A stretch of DNA of 64,000 bases from JAMXLO01 sp963812505 (GCA_963812505.1 CAWEVM010000023.1:62001-126000); one strand, 5' to 3'. Positions 53,325 through 63,759 are shown, numbered from the stretch's first letter. Made by a program: numbers and translations. Notes: a model not told the origin generated them from the letters alone.

Positions 53325-53735
53325 TTGGTGAACCCTTTCCAATTAAGCTTTCTTGCGTGCGAAAGACCCCGTCGTCCTTCGTCAACGTGACTCCAATGAT
53401 TCCACGTTAAGGATTTATTATCGTTGAATTGACGTTATCTCGTCGTCAAATCGCTCTCGTCGCGAGAAGCCGACCGAACGGGCCTAATCCTGCGAGATTT
53501 CCTGGCGACTCATCTCGTCGCGCGTGACAAGTCGTGATTTTATTGCTTGGCCGTAAAAATATTGCGTGATGGCGCCGGACCAGGCCACAGTCCCACCTTA
53601 GGCGCCGTTATTGGGCTCCCGGTTGTGCACCTGGAAGGGAGTCCAACGGAAAACCAACATTTGGTTAACGATGATTGACGGCAACGATACGGGGCCGCGC
53701 TGAGCGCGACCCCGCCAACAGGGACCCAGAACGCC
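53325..53735. other. Long intergenic region upstream of the repeat gene
   Basis: 411 bases without a supported gene, clearly richer in A+T than its surroundings, especially 53400-53460 and 53530-53570. It is the likely promoter and leader region for the repeat gene at 53324. On the minus strand a GATAAT (53417-53422) follows a TTGACG, but the 21-base gap is too long for a standard promoter, so I do not call one. A hairpin near 53690 may end the tldD transcript. Confidence 0.5.
53690..53714 (-). terminator. Possible terminator after tldD
   Basis: An 11-base stem with one mismatch (CGGGGCCGCGC against GCGCGACCCCG, loop TGA) 22 bases beyond the tldD stop. Only a weak T-rich stretch follows on the minus strand, so its strength is doubtful. 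Confidence 0.4.
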
Positions 53736-55175
53736 TCAGGCGGCGGTGCCGCCCACTGTGAGGCCGCTGAGCTTCAAGGTCGGCTGGCCGACGCCGACCG
53801 GCACACCCTGGCCGTTCTTGCCGCAGGTGCCGATACCGGGATCGAGCGCCATGTCGTTGCCCACCATCGCGACCTTGGTCAGCGCATCCGGACCATTGCC
53901 GATCAGCGTGGCGCCCTTGACGGGGGCTGTGACCTTGCCGTCCTCAATCAGGTAGGCCTCGCTCGCCGAGAACACGAACTTGCCCGACGTGATGTCGACC
54001 TGGCCGCCGCCGAAATTCACCGCGTAGAGGCCACGACGCACGGAACGGATCATCTCCTCCGGCGAGTGCGCCCCGGCGAGCATCACGGTGTTGGTCATCC
54101 GCGGCATCGGCGCATGGGCATAGGATTGACGGCGCCCGTTGCCAGTCGCTCGCATGCCCATCAGCCTGGCGTTTAACCGGTCCTGCATGAAGCCGACCAA
54201 AACGCCGTCTTCGATCAGCACCGTGCGGCTGGTCGGTGTGCCCTCGTCGTCCACAGTCAGGCTGCCGCGTCGGTCAGGCAGTGTGCCGTCGTCCACAACT
54301 GTGACGCCCGTGGCCGCGATGCGGCTACCAAGTAGGCCAGCAAACGCCGAGGTCTTCTTGCGATTGAAGTCGCCTTCCAGACCGTGGCCGATCGCCTCAT
54401 GAAGCAGGATGCCGGGCCAACCGGGACCAAGCACGACCTCCATTTCGCCGGCCGGCGCAGGCACGCTGTCCAGATTGACCAATGCCTGACGGAGCGCCTC
54501 GTCGACCGCGCCGCGCCAGACCATGGGAGCGGTAACGTGGTCGTAGGCGAAGCGGCCGCCGGTGCCATAGCTTCCGGTCTCCCGCCGGCCGGCCTGTTCC
54601 ACCACAACGGCGACGTTGAGCCGCACCAGCGGCCGCAGGTCGGCCACCCGTGTGCCGTCGGCACGCATGATCTGGACCGCCTGCCATTCACCGGCGATCG
54701 AGGCCATCACCTGCACGACCCGCGCATCCTTGCCGCGGGCATATGCATCTATGTCGGCCAGCAGCGCGGTGCGGGCAGGAAACTCGGTCGCCCCGAGAGG
54801 ATTGGCATCGGAGTAGAGCCGCGCGTTGGTGGCGCGTGGCGGCTCGGCTGCAACGCCCGAATGGCCGGCCGCCACCGCCGCGACACTGCTCGCGGCGCGC
54901 TGCAGGGCAGGTGCCGACAACTCGCCGGCATGCGCATAACCGGTCGCCTCGCCGGCCACGGCGCGCAGGCCGAATCCCAGCGACGTGTCGAAGCCGGCGC
55001 TGCGGATCCGCCCATCGTCCAGGCTGATCTGCTCGCTTTCACGATACTCCAGATACAACTCGCCGTCGTCGCTGCGCGTCAGCGCGGAGCCGAGCGTTGC
55101 TTCGGCCGCGGCGCGGTCGAGAGCGGCATCAGCGCGCTCGAAGAACAACTTGTCGGTCGCAAGCAGCGGCGTCAT
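53736..55175 (-). CDS. tldD: Metalloprotease TldD
   Basis: Subunit of the TldD/TldE peptidase, which degrades unfolded peptides and matures some modified peptides. The zinc motif is HEAIGHGLEGDF, with the GTCGKNGQGVPVGVGQP motif near the C-terminus. ATG 55175 has GAAGGA before it and gives the normal N-terminus MTPLLATDKLFFERA. The length (479 residues) is normal. No tldE gene is in the window. It lies 28 bases downstream of the histidine kinase gene on the same strand. Confidence 0.95.
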   Translation of the reverse strand: MTPLLATDKLFFERADAALDRAAAEATLGSALTRSDDGELYLEYRESEQISLDDGRIRSAGFDTSLGFGLRAVAGEATGYAHAGELSAPALQRAASSVAAVAAGHSGVAAEPPRATNARLYSDANPLGATEFPARTALLADIDAYARGKDARVVQVMASIAGEWQAVQIMRADGTRVADLRPLVRLNVAVVVEQAGRRETGSYGTGGRFAYDHVTAPMVWRGAVDEALRQALVNLDSVPAPAGEMEVVLGPGWPGILLHEAIGHGLEGDFNRKKTSAFAGLLGSRIAATGVTVVDDGTLPDRRGSLTVDDEGTPTSRTVLIEDGVLVGFMQDRLNARLMGMRATGNGRRQSYAHAPMPRMTNTVMLAGAHSPEEMIRSVRRGLYAVNFGGGQVDITSGKFVFSASEAYLIEDGKVTAPVKGATLIGNGPDALTKVAMVGNDMALDPGIGTCGKNGQGVPVGVGQPTLKLSGLTVGGTAA

Positions 55176-55203
55176 GGCGCATTCCTTCAACAGCGGTCAC
55201 TGA

Positions 55204-56757
55204 TCATTCAGGTGGTATGCCGGCACTGGGTTTCCTACTGGCGTCGGCAATCAGCCGTTCAGCCGGTAGGCGAATCTCCACGGATGTCCCCACGCCTGGC
55301 GCACTGTGCAGCGATAACTCGCCGCCCAGGCCGGCCACCAATGCACGCGACACATAGAGGCCGAGGCCGGCACCCTGAAAGCGCCGGGCCAGTGTGCTGT
55401 CGAGCTGCGTGAATGGCTCGAAAACGCGCTGCATATCGTCTTCCGCGATGCCGATGCCGGTGTCGCGGATGACCAACAGCAGCCTGCCGTCCGCCGCCAG
55501 CGACGCGTCGACCGACACCGTGCCTCCTGCCTCTGTGAACTTGACGGCATTGGACAGCAGGTGGTCGACCACCTGCTGCAGCCGTCTCTCGTCCGCCCGT
55601 AGCGCCGGCAGACCATCCGGGACGGTGGCGTCAAGCGTGATTCCAGCGGCTTCGGCGGCCGCATCGATATGGCGCAGGCAGTGCTGCACAAGGCGGGCCA
55701 CATCGACCCGATCCGTGGCGAGGTCGAAGTGGCCCGACTCGATGCGCGCCACGTCAAGGATGATGTTGATCAGTTCCAGCAGTTGACGTCCGGCTTCGTT
55801 GATCTGTGTGGCAAACTCCAGCACCTGCGCGCCTGTCGAATTATCGGCCGCCAGCAGAGCGTCGGAGAAGCCGATCACGGCGTTCAGCGGCGTGCGCAAC
55901 TCGTGGCTCATCGTCGCGAGGAAACGTGACTTGGCGTGATTCGCCTCCTCGGCTGCCTCCTTGGCGCGCCGCAGCTCGTCCTGCGCCGCCCGCGCCTCCG
56001 TCACGTCAGTATACGTGGTGACCCAGCCACCGGCCGGCGTGGGGTCCGAGCAGGCTTCGAGAACCCGGCCGGCCGGCGTGGTGATCTGCCGCCGGTAGGA
56101 CCCGGTTCGGTCCGCTTGTGCCAGTGCGAGTGCTCGCTCGCGTGCTTCCTCGCCGGTCCCGAAATGGCCCCGCGCCAGCAAACTCTGCAGAACCTCGTCC
56201 TGTGTGTGCCCTGGCGCCAGCAGCCCCGGTGGATGATCCAGCAATTCGGCGGCAATGGTGTTGGCGGCGAGCAGCCGGTGGTCCGGCCCCCACAGGATCA
56301 CCCCATGGCGTATGCAGGACAACATGATCGCCATTTCCTCGGCGCGACGCGAAATCTGCACCTCCGCGTCGGCCAGAGCGGTGATATCAGTCACGACGCT
56401 GATGTAGCCACCATCCGGTAACGGTGTGGTACGTACGTCCAGCGTCATGCCGTTCGGCCGCCGCCGCTTGCGCACCTGCGGCCGTGTGACGTCGAAGGAC
56501 ATCTGCTGCGCGACTATCTCGTCGATGGTCCCGGGGCCGTATTCGCCCGCCCTGGCACGGTGGCGGATGATGTCCTCTAGACAATCTCCGACGTTGAGCG
56601 GAGCCCCCTCCATCACCTCTGCGTATGCCCGGTTGAACATTGCCACCCGACGGTCCGCGCCATAGACACAGACGCCATGCGGAAACGCCTCCAGGATGGA
56701 CTGCAACAGCGTCGCCCGCCGGTGGGCCTCCTGTTCGGCCGTTTGCGGCGGTGCCAC
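55204..56757 (-). CDS. Soluble PAS-domain sensor histidine kinase
   Basis: A 517-residue kinase without membrane segments. Two PAS-type domains (about 17-128 and 140-258) are linked by a helix to HisKA (phosphoacceptor His285 in ATMSHELRTP) and an HATPase domain with DTGIGI and GAGLGL boxes. No response regulator or receiver domain is encoded beside it, so its partner is elsewhere. Start GTG 56757, 2 bases after the ctaA stop, so the two are probably translated together. The lack of membrane segments suggests a cytoplasmic signal. Confidence 0.9.
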   Translation of the reverse strand: MAPPQTAEQEAHRRATLLQSILEAFPHGVCVYGADRRVAMFNRAYAEVMEGAPLNVGDCLEDIIRHRARAGEYGPGTIDEIVAQQMSFDVTRPQVRKRRRPNGMTLDVRTTPLPDGGYISVVTDITALADAEVQISRRAEEMAIMLSCIRHGVILWGPDHRLLAANTIAAELLDHPPGLLAPGHTQDEVLQSLLARGHFGTGEEARERALALAQADRTGSYRRQITTPAGRVLEACSDPTPAGGWVTTYTDVTEARAAQDELRRAKEAAEEANHAKSRFLATMSHELRTPLNAVIGFSDALLAADNSTGAQVLEFATQINEAGRQLLELINIILDVARIESGHFDLATDRVDVARLVQHCLRHIDAAAEAAGITLDATVPDGLPALRADERRLQQVVDHLLSNAVKFTEAGGTVSVDASLAADGRLLLVIRDTGIGIAEDDMQRVFEPFTQLDSTLARRFQGAGLGLYVSRALVAGLGGELSLHSAPGVGTSVEIRLPAERLIADASRKPSAGIPPE

Positions 56758-56759
56758 CG

Positions 56760-57845
56760 CTATGGCCTGACCGGAGCCGGGCGCGTGTTGTGCAACAACA
56801 CGACCGCGGCGGTGAACAGCAGCGCGGCGACCGCCTGATGCATCGCAGCCAGGACGATCGGCACGACAAGCACAAGTGTAGCTACGCCGATAAGATATTG
56901 TATCACCGCGATGCCCATGAGGGCTGCCAGCGCACGACGTGCGCCACGTGGCTGGCGGGTCGCCAATCCGGCAACCAGCGTGGCGGCCGTGACGAGAACC
57001 GTGAGCGTCGCCAGGAGCCTGTGGTCGAATTGCACGGCGGCGATGTTCTCCGTCAGGTTGCGCACAAATGGGTCAAGCGCCCCGTAGTCGACTGGTAGCA
57101 GCCGCCCGTCCATCAGCGGGAACGTATTGTAGTCGAAACCGGCGTGAGTGCCGGCGACAAAACCGCCCGCAACCATGGTGGTGGCAACGCACGCGCAACA
57201 GGCCCAGGCCAACGTGCGCAGCAACCTGCCTGCAGCGGGGCGCGGCGGTACAGGACGGAGCACCGTCAGGCCGATCCAGAGCAGGGCCGCATATAGGATC
57301 AGGGCGAATACCAGGTGGATCACCAGCCGGTATGGCGACACAGCGGTCGCTTCGGGCTCGAAGCCTGATTCAACCATGAACCATCCGACGACCCCTTGCA
57401 GCCCGCCGAGCACGAACAGCAGGGCGAGACGTGGGCGGAGCCGCCGTTCGATCCGACCGGTCGACCACAACCAGATCAGCGGCACAATGAAAGCCAACCC
57501 GATCAGCCGGCCCCAGAGGCGATGCGTCCATTCCAGCCAGAAAATCTGCTTGAAGCCCGCGAGCCCCAGGCCCTCATTCACCAGGCTGTATTGCGGAATC
57601 TGCTGGTAGAGATGGTAGAGCCGTTGCCATTCGGCATCGTTCGTCGGCGGTAGCGTGCCGGAGAGCGGTGCCCATTCCATGATCGATAGGCCAGAGCCGG
57701 TCAGGCGGGTGACACCGCCCAAGACGATCATCACAAGGACCATACCGGCGACGGCGAATAGCCAGGCCGCGACTAGTCGGCGGCTGCGCCGTGCCGCCCG
57801 GTCTTCCGGCAGAGCTTCGGGGAACTCGCGATCGTCGAACGGCAT
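56760..57845 (-). CDS. ctaA: Heme A synthase
   Basis: COX15/CtaA-type enzyme converting heme O to heme A for cytochrome oxidase, 361 residues and about eight membrane segments. VLGGVTRLTGSGLSIMEWAP, FWLEWTHRLWGRLIGL and QFDHRLLATLTV carry the conserved histidine ligands. GTHAGFDYNTFPLMDG is also typical of the alphaproteobacterial form. No cytochrome oxidase genes are in the window. First gene of the run ctaA, kinase, tldD. Confidence 0.95.
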   Translation of the reverse strand: MPFDDREFPEALPEDRAARRSRRLVAAWLFAVAGMVLVMIVLGGVTRLTGSGLSIMEWAPLSGTLPPTNDAEWQRLYHLYQQIPQYSLVNEGLGLAGFKQIFWLEWTHRLWGRLIGLAFIVPLIWLWSTGRIERRLRPRLALLFVLGGLQGVVGWFMVESGFEPEATAVSPYRLVIHLVFALILYAALLWIGLTVLRPVPPRPAAGRLLRTLAWACCACVATTMVAGGFVAGTHAGFDYNTFPLMDGRLLPVDYGALDPFVRNLTENIAAVQFDHRLLATLTVLVTAATLVAGLATRQPRGARRALAALMGIAVIQYLIGVATLVLVVPIVLAAMHQAVAALLFTAAVVLLHNTRPAPVRP

Positions 57846-57908
57846 GGCCCGCTATATAAACGTATCGGCCCGCCCCGCGTGAATAACCCGGCGAAGCACG
57901 CGGCTTGC

Positions 57909-58169
57909 TCAGTGCAGGCGCATATAGGCTCCGGGGCTCCGATACGACGGCGGCTTGATCAGGTTCGCCGAGGCAACGCGCACCGAGTGAAGCTTTCCAT
58001 CCAGTGAAATTTGCCAGAAATCCAGGAATTTCCGCAGCTCCGGAAACCCAGGTGCGAGGTCGAGCTCTTGCCAGACGTAGGTCTGCAGGACGCCGGGATA
58101 ATCCGGCATGTGGTAGTAGATTCTGGCCGTTGTCAGGCGATAGTCCTTCAACTGCATGGCGAGGCTCAT
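57909..58169 (-). CDS. usg: Usg family protein
   Basis: An 86-residue protein of the usg family of alphaproteobacteria, found beside trp genes in some species. LKDYRLTTARIYYHMPDYPGVLQTYVWQ and ELRKFLDFWQISLDGKLHSVRVA are the conserved core. ATG 58169 has GGAG 7 bases upstream; the frame extends further but that part has no similarity. No trp gene is adjacent here. The biochemical function is not known. Confidence 0.88.
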   Translation of the reverse strand: MSLAMQLKDYRLTTARIYYHMPDYPGVLQTYVWQELDLAPGFPELRKFLDFWQISLDGKLHSVRVASANLIKPPSYRSPGAYMRLH

Positions 58170-58297
58170 TTTGGTCTCCGTCTCAGTCCTTTTTGGCACT
58201 GACAACAGAATGGCATGACCACGGGTTGCCTGTGCAACTGTAAATCGCAGCAATTTCAATGCTTTGGCACTCAGGTCGCTCAATTGCTGCCGGCCGC

Positions 58298-58326
58298 TTG
58301 ACTCCACACGCGAACGCGACTAGATC
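58298..58326 (+). promoter_or_regulatory. Putative groE promoter
   Basis: TTGACT (58298-58303) and TAGATC (58321-58326) are separated by 17 bases. The -10 match is weak, but the pair lies immediately before the CIRCE element, the usual position in alphaproteobacterial groE operons. CTTG at 58297 could equally be the -35 of an RpoH promoter. Confidence 0.5.
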
Positions 58327-58327
58327 G

Positions 58328-58354
58328 CTGGCACTCTCCGGAGGGGAGTGCTAA
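58328..58354. promoter_or_regulatory. CIRCE operator (HrcA binding site)
   Basis: Inverted repeat CTGGCACTC - 9 bases - GAGTGCTAA. The right arm is the perfect consensus and the left arm differs from TTAGCACTC at two positions. It lies 93 bases before groES, where the HrcA repressor would control heat-shock induction. Confidence 0.9.
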
Positions 58355-58447
58355 CGGACCGCCCGTGGTGCCCATGAAGGGGCTGCGGCAGGGCCGTTGG
58401 AAGTGTCACATCATCCCATTGGCGAGATCACTCAAGGAGCGATCCGA

Positions 58448-58765
58448 ATGAAGTTCCGTCCCCTGCACGACCGTGTCGTGGTCCGCCGGCTTGAGGCCGA
58501 AGAGAAGACCGCGGGCGGCATTATCATCCCCGACACGGCCAAAGAGAAGCCGATGGAGGGCGAAATTGTCGCCGCCGGCCCTGGCGCACGCGACGAGGCC
58601 GGCAAGCTCGTGCCGCTCGACGTCAAGGAAGGCGACCGCATCCTGTTCGGCAAGTGGTCCGGCACCGAGGTGAAGCTCGATGGCGAGGATCTCCTGATCA
58701 TGAAGGAGTCCGACATCATGGGTATCATCGAGGGCCAGCCTGCTGCCAAGCGCAAGGCCGCTTAA
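58448..58765 (+). CDS. groES: Co-chaperonin GroES
   Basis: 105-residue 10-kDa chaperonin that caps GroEL. MKFRPLHDRVVVRRLEAEEKT and the mobile loop KTAGGIIIPDTAKEKP are standard, and the roof-loop and base sequences ILFGKWSGTEV are intact. ATG 58448 follows GGAG. Expressed with groEL from the CIRCE-controlled promoter. A short basic tail (AAKRKAA) extends past the usual end. Confidence 0.97.
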   Translation: MKFRPLHDRVVVRRLEAEEKTAGGIIIPDTAKEKPMEGEIVAAGPGARDEAGKLVPLDVKEGDRILFGKWSGTEVKLDGEDLLIMKESDIMGIIEGQPAAKRKAA

Positions 58766-58810
58766 CCCAGACTGCAAAACGCCAGACTGCAACACGAAGG
58801 AATTCAACAT

Positions 58811-60448
<1,638 letters not shown>

Positions 60449-60454
60449 TTGGAC

Positions 60455-60480
60455 AAGGGGCGGTCTTCGGACCGCCCCTT
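60455..60480 (+). terminator. Rho-independent terminator after groEL
   Basis: A perfect 11-base stem (AAGGGGCGGTC / GACCGCCCCTT) with a TTCG tetraloop, followed by a T-rich run from 60479. It ends the groE operon and lies 10 bases before the convergent flhB stop. Confidence 0.93.
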
Positions 60481-60490
60481 TCTTCTTTCG

Positions 60491-61576
60491 TTATGACTCG
60501 ATGGCAGCACCTTCCTGCCGCCGCCCCGCAGGCCGTGCAAGGCGCCAGACATACGCGATGATCTCCGCCACCGCCTGATAGTACTCGGCGGGGATATCGG
60601 CATCCAGCTCCACGCGGAACAACGCACGCGCCAGGGGCGGGTTGGCCACCACCGGCACGCGGTTCGCCTCCGCCACCTCGCGAATTCGAGCCGCGAGTGA
60701 ATCAACTCCTTTTGCCACCACACGCGGCGCGGCGTGCTTTGCCCGATCGTAGGACAGCGCGATGGCGTAATGCGTCGGATTGGTGATCACCACCGTCGCC
60801 TTGGGTACCGCGGCCAGCATGCGCTTGCGGGCACGGAAAGTGCGGATCTGCTTCACCCGCGCCTTCACCCGCGGATCGCCCTCGGTCTCCTTCTGCTCTT
60901 CCAGAATGTCGTGGCGGCTCATGCGCAGCGAACGCGAGTGGCGCAGATACACCCAGAAGACATCCAGCACGGCAAGCCCCGCCTGCGCGGCGAGCACGAC
61001 CAGTACCACGTGCAGTACCGGCACCGCCGCACGGGCGAGAAGCTGTTTTGGCTCGCCGAATGGTGCAACCAACAACCCCGGCAGATCGGCCAGCAGCACC
61101 CGCCACAGCACGATCCCAAGCACGGCGACCTTGGCCACTGACTTGCCGGCCTCGACCAGGCTTTCCGACCCCAGCAACCGCTTGAATCCGGCCTTCGGGC
61201 TGATGCGCGAGAAATCCATCCGCAATGCTTTGCCGCTGAGGAGGAAGCGCGTTTGCACCAGGACCGCGGCGACGCCGGCGATCATCGACGCCAATACGAA
61301 TGGCGCGGCACCACCCCAACTGGCCAGGCCGGCGAGTCGGGCCAGCGAAGCATCGGGTTTCATTTCATGTGCCCGAGACAGGAAAATGCTGAGCCGCAGC
61401 GCCAGATCGTGCACGGCGCCAGGTCCCGTCATGACCAGTGCCAACGTGACAGCCGCCAGCCCGGCGAAGTTGGTCAGCTCGCGCGAGACCGGGGCCTGGC
61501 CCTCTTCGCGCGCCTTCTGCTGCCGTCGTGCGGTTGCGGCTTCGGTCCGGTCTTCATGCTGTGACTCGCCAGCCAT
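60491..61576 (-). CDS. flhB: Flagellar type III export switch protein FlhB
   Basis: 361-residue export-gate component that changes substrate specificity from rod/hook to filament proteins. The N-terminal half has four membrane segments; the cytoplasmic half contains the autocleavage motif NPTH (in VVITNPTHYAIAL). The N-terminus (HEDRTEAATARRQQKAREEGQ) is typical. Last gene of the minus-strand flagellar run; 6 bases after fliR. Confidence 0.95.
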   Translation of the reverse strand: MAGESQHEDRTEAATARRQQKAREEGQAPVSRELTNFAGLAAVTLALVMTGPGAVHDLALRLSIFLSRAHEMKPDASLARLAGLASWGGAAPFVLASMIAGVAAVLVQTRFLLSGKALRMDFSRISPKAGFKRLLGSESLVEAGKSVAKVAVLGIVLWRVLLADLPGLLVAPFGEPKQLLARAAVPVLHVVLVVLAAQAGLAVLDVFWVYLRHSRSLRMSRHDILEEQKETEGDPRVKARVKQIRTFRARKRMLAAVPKATVVITNPTHYAIALSYDRAKHAAPRVVAKGVDSLAARIREVAEANRVPVVANPPLARALFRVELDADIPAEYYQAVAEIIAYVWRLARPAGRRQEGAAIES

Positions 61577-61582
61577 GGCCGG

Positions 61583-62362
61583 TCACAGACCCGGCAGACT
61601 GGCAAAGCCCGCCCGAACCGACACCTGCCAGGCCGTCAACAGGGAAGTCGCCAGCATGGCGAACAATGCGATGCCGCCAAGGATCTGTGCCGGCATCACA
61701 ACGAAGTAGACCTGCAGCCGCGGGACAAGTCGGGCTAGCAGCCCGGTCGCGACGTGCCACACGATGGCGACGAGCAGGAAGGGCGAGGCGATCTGCAGGG
61801 CCAACGCGAAGGCCGAGGCGACAGCGCGCACAGCGGTCTCGGCGGTGTCGGCGGCGGGCAGCATGGTTCCCGGCGGGATGAGCTTATAGCTGCCGGCCAG
61901 TGCAGCAAGCGGCACGGCATAGAGGCCGGTTATCAAGATGATGAGCGGCGCGACCATCCCGAACAACTGCTCGATCGGCGACGCGAGGCCGCCAAGGTCG
62001 GCATCCGGCTGCAATACGTTCGCCAAGCCCAGCATATAGGCGATGAACTGGCCGGCGACCGCCAGCGCGAGCGCCAGGAGCCGTGCCAGCCAGCCGATCC
62101 ACAGGCCGGTGATCACCTCGGCGACGACCATGAAGCCGGCCTGCGCGCTCACTTCCGGCACCGGTGGGATCGACGGCTGGATGGCCGGCAGGAGCAGCAC
62201 GGTCACGCCGATAGCGAGGCCGACGCGCACCATCGGGGGCGACTGGGACTCGCCCATGCCTGGCAGCAGCACGATCGCGGAGCCAATGCGTGCCATGACC
62301 AGCACGAAACCGAATGCCCACGCCGGCAGCGTGGCAAGCAGCGTGGCTGCATCATCAGTCAT
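61583..62362 (-). CDS. fliR: Flagellar export protein FliR
   Basis: 259-residue membrane component of the flagellar export gate, about six hydrophobic segments. ARIGSAIVLLPGMGES and AGQFIAYMLGLANVLQPDA are family signatures. ATG 62362 overlaps the fliQ stop by 4 bases; the frame is open upstream but that part lies inside fliQ. Co-expressed with fliQ and flhB. fliP is not in the window. Confidence 0.93.
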   Translation of the reverse strand: MTDDAATLLATLPAWAFGFVLVMARIGSAIVLLPGMGESQSPPMVRVGLAIGVTVLLLPAIQPSIPPVPEVSAQAGFMVVAEVITGLWIGWLARLLALALAVAGQFIAYMLGLANVLQPDADLGGLASPIEQLFGMVAPLIILITGLYAVPLAALAGSYKLIPPGTMLPAADTAETAVRAVASAFALALQIASPFLLVAIVWHVATGLLARLVPRLQVYFVVMPAQILGGIALFAMLATSLLTAWQVSVRAGFASLPGL

Positions 62363-62631
62363 GAGCCGCCGATGACGATCAGGCGGTCCAGCAGCGTGTG
62401 GGTGTAACTGGATAGCGTGGACAGCATGTACGGTCCAAGCACCATCAGCGCCGCGCAAAGCGCCAACACCTTTGGGACGAAGGCCAGCGTTGCTTCGTTG
62501 ATCTGGGTGACCGCCTGGAGCAGCGCGACCAACAGACCGACAGCGAGCGCCACCAGCAGCGGCGGCCCGCCTAGCTTCAACATTACCAGCATGCCGTCGC
62601 GCAGCAGCATGGCCGTGTCGGTATCGTTCAC
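62359..62631 (-). CDS. fliQ: Flagellar export protein FliQ
   Basis: 90-residue gate protein with two hydrophobic segments (about 21-43 and 54-75). GPPLLVALAVGLLVALLQAVTQINEATLAFVPK is the family core. The start is GTG 62631. 8 bases after fliE. It pairs with FliP and FliR in the export gate. Confidence 0.93.
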   Translation of the reverse strand: MNDTDTAMLLRDGMLVMLKLGGPPLLVALAVGLLVALLQAVTQINEATLAFVPKVLALCAALMVLGPYMLSTLSSYTHTLLDRLIVIGGS

Positions 62632-62639
62632 GTTCGATC

Positions 62640-62945
62640 CTAGATCGGCATCTTGATGATGTCCTGGTATGCCTGCACCACGCGGTCGCGAACCGCGGTC
62701 GCCGTCTGCAGCGTCAGTTCGGCACGCGACAGTGCCGTTACGACGTCGGTCAGGTTCCCGCCACCGTTCAGCGCCTCCATCGTCTTGGCATCGGCCGCAT
62801 GAAAGCTGTCGACCGCTCCCTGCAACGCACGTTGCAGCGTGGCGCCGAAATCGCCGCCACTGCTGCCCTGCTCACCACGGTCCACGCGTCCATAGGCGTC
62901 GGCCGCCGCTGCGGGTGTAACGACAATCGTCGGGATGGTACTCAT
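62640..62945 (-). CDS. fliE: Flagellar hook-basal body protein FliE
   Basis: 101-residue protein that joins the MS ring to the rod. The C-terminal stretch LSRAELTLQTATAVRDRVVQAYQDIIKMPI is the conserved FliE motif. ATG 62945 overlaps the flgC stop by 4 bases (ATGA). Confidence 0.94.
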   Translation of the reverse strand: MSTIPTIVVTPAAAADAYGRVDRGEQGSSGGDFGATLQRALQGAVDSFHAADAKTMEALNGGGNLTDVVTALSRAELTLQTATAVRDRVVQAYQDIIKMPI

Positions 62946-63349
62946 TTGAGCAGACCGATCGTGCGCGTCAGCATGCTGCGCGAGGTCTGCATGACCGCGA
63001 GGTTGGCGTTGTACGAGCGTTCCGCCTCACGCATGTCCATCATTTCGGCCATGCTGTTGACATTCGGCAGCTTGACATAGCCAGCGGAGTTCGCGGCAGG
63101 ATTGGAAGGATCGTAGTGCTGCGGGAACTCGGTGGCGTCACGACCGACCTTCTTGACGCGCACCGTGTCGGCGCCGAGTTGCTGATCGAGGCGGTTTTCG
63201 AACGTTATCGTCTTGCGACGGTACGGATCGGCGCCCGGCGTCGATCCGGTGCTGTCCTGATTGGCCAGATTCTCTGCGATCACACGCAGCCGCGTGGTCT
63301 GCGCATCCATGCCGCTTGCCGCGATGCCGAGTGCCTTGTCGAGATCCAT
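62942..63349 (-). CDS. flgC: Flagellar basal-body rod protein FlgC
   Basis: 135-residue proximal rod protein. AASGMDAQTTRLRVIAENLANQDST is the N-terminal rod signature and EMMDMREAERSYNANLAVMQTSRSML the C-terminal one. 14 bases after flgB. Exported by the flagellar type III system, so it has no signal peptide. Confidence 0.95.
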   Translation of the reverse strand: MDLDKALGIAASGMDAQTTRLRVIAENLANQDSTGSTPGADPYRRKTITFENRLDQQLGADTVRVKKVGRDATEFPQHYDPSNPAANSAGYVKLPNVNSMAEMMDMREAERSYNANLAVMQTSRSMLTRTIGLLK

Positions 63350-63363
63350 GCCGATCTCCTGCC

Positions 63364-63759
63364 CTAACTCGATGAACGGCCCAGCGCCACGTTGAACATC
63401 CCGAGATATGCCTTGTAAATCGTGGTCACCAGTGCATGCGTGGTATCAGTCTCCGCCACCTTCATGAGCTGCTCATCCAGCGCGACGGCGTTGCCATCGG
63501 GTGATTGCGCCCGCGTGCGATCGACAACCTCATTGGGCGATGTCGCCGCGGCGGTGCCTGCCAGGTGATTGGGTTGTGTGCGAACCGGCGCCACGGAGTT
63601 TGCATCATCGAGTGTCGTGGCGAACGAGCGCAGGTCGTGAGGCTTGTATCCGGGAGTGTTGGCGTTGGCGATGTTCTGCGCGAGCACCGTCTGACGCTGG
63701 TCGGCCCACGCCAGCCGTCGCTCCGCCAGATCGAACAGGCCGATGGTCTTCGGGTCCAT
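63364..63759 (-). CDS. flgB: Flagellar basal-body rod protein FlgB
   Basis: 131-residue proximal rod protein. ADQRQTVLAQNIANANTPGYKPHDL is the conserved N-terminal segment. ATG 63759 (MDPKTIGLFDLAERRL) fits the family start; the frame is open to 63828 but the extra residues have no similarity. First gene of the minus-strand flagellar run; its promoter should lie in 63760-63868, where I could not identify a clear sigma-54 site. Confidence 0.93.
   Translation of the reverse strand: MDPKTIGLFDLAERRLAWADQRQTVLAQNIANANTPGYKPHDLRSFATTLDDANSVAPVRTQPNHLAGTAAATSPNEVVDRTRAQSPDGNAVALDEQLMKVAETDTTHALVTTIYKAYLGMFNVALGRSSS

Noticed and set aside
52228..53385. Other long open frames through the tandem repeats (two on the minus strand, one on the plus strand)
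   Set aside because: The 54-base unit lacks stops in these frames, but variants between units cause replacements such as Pro/Ser and Arg/Cys, and none of these frames has a good ribosome site.
53380..53440. Sigma-70 promoter for the repeat gene
   Set aside because: TTGACG and GATAAT are present on the minus strand but are 21 bases apart; another TTGACG has no -10 at 17 bases.
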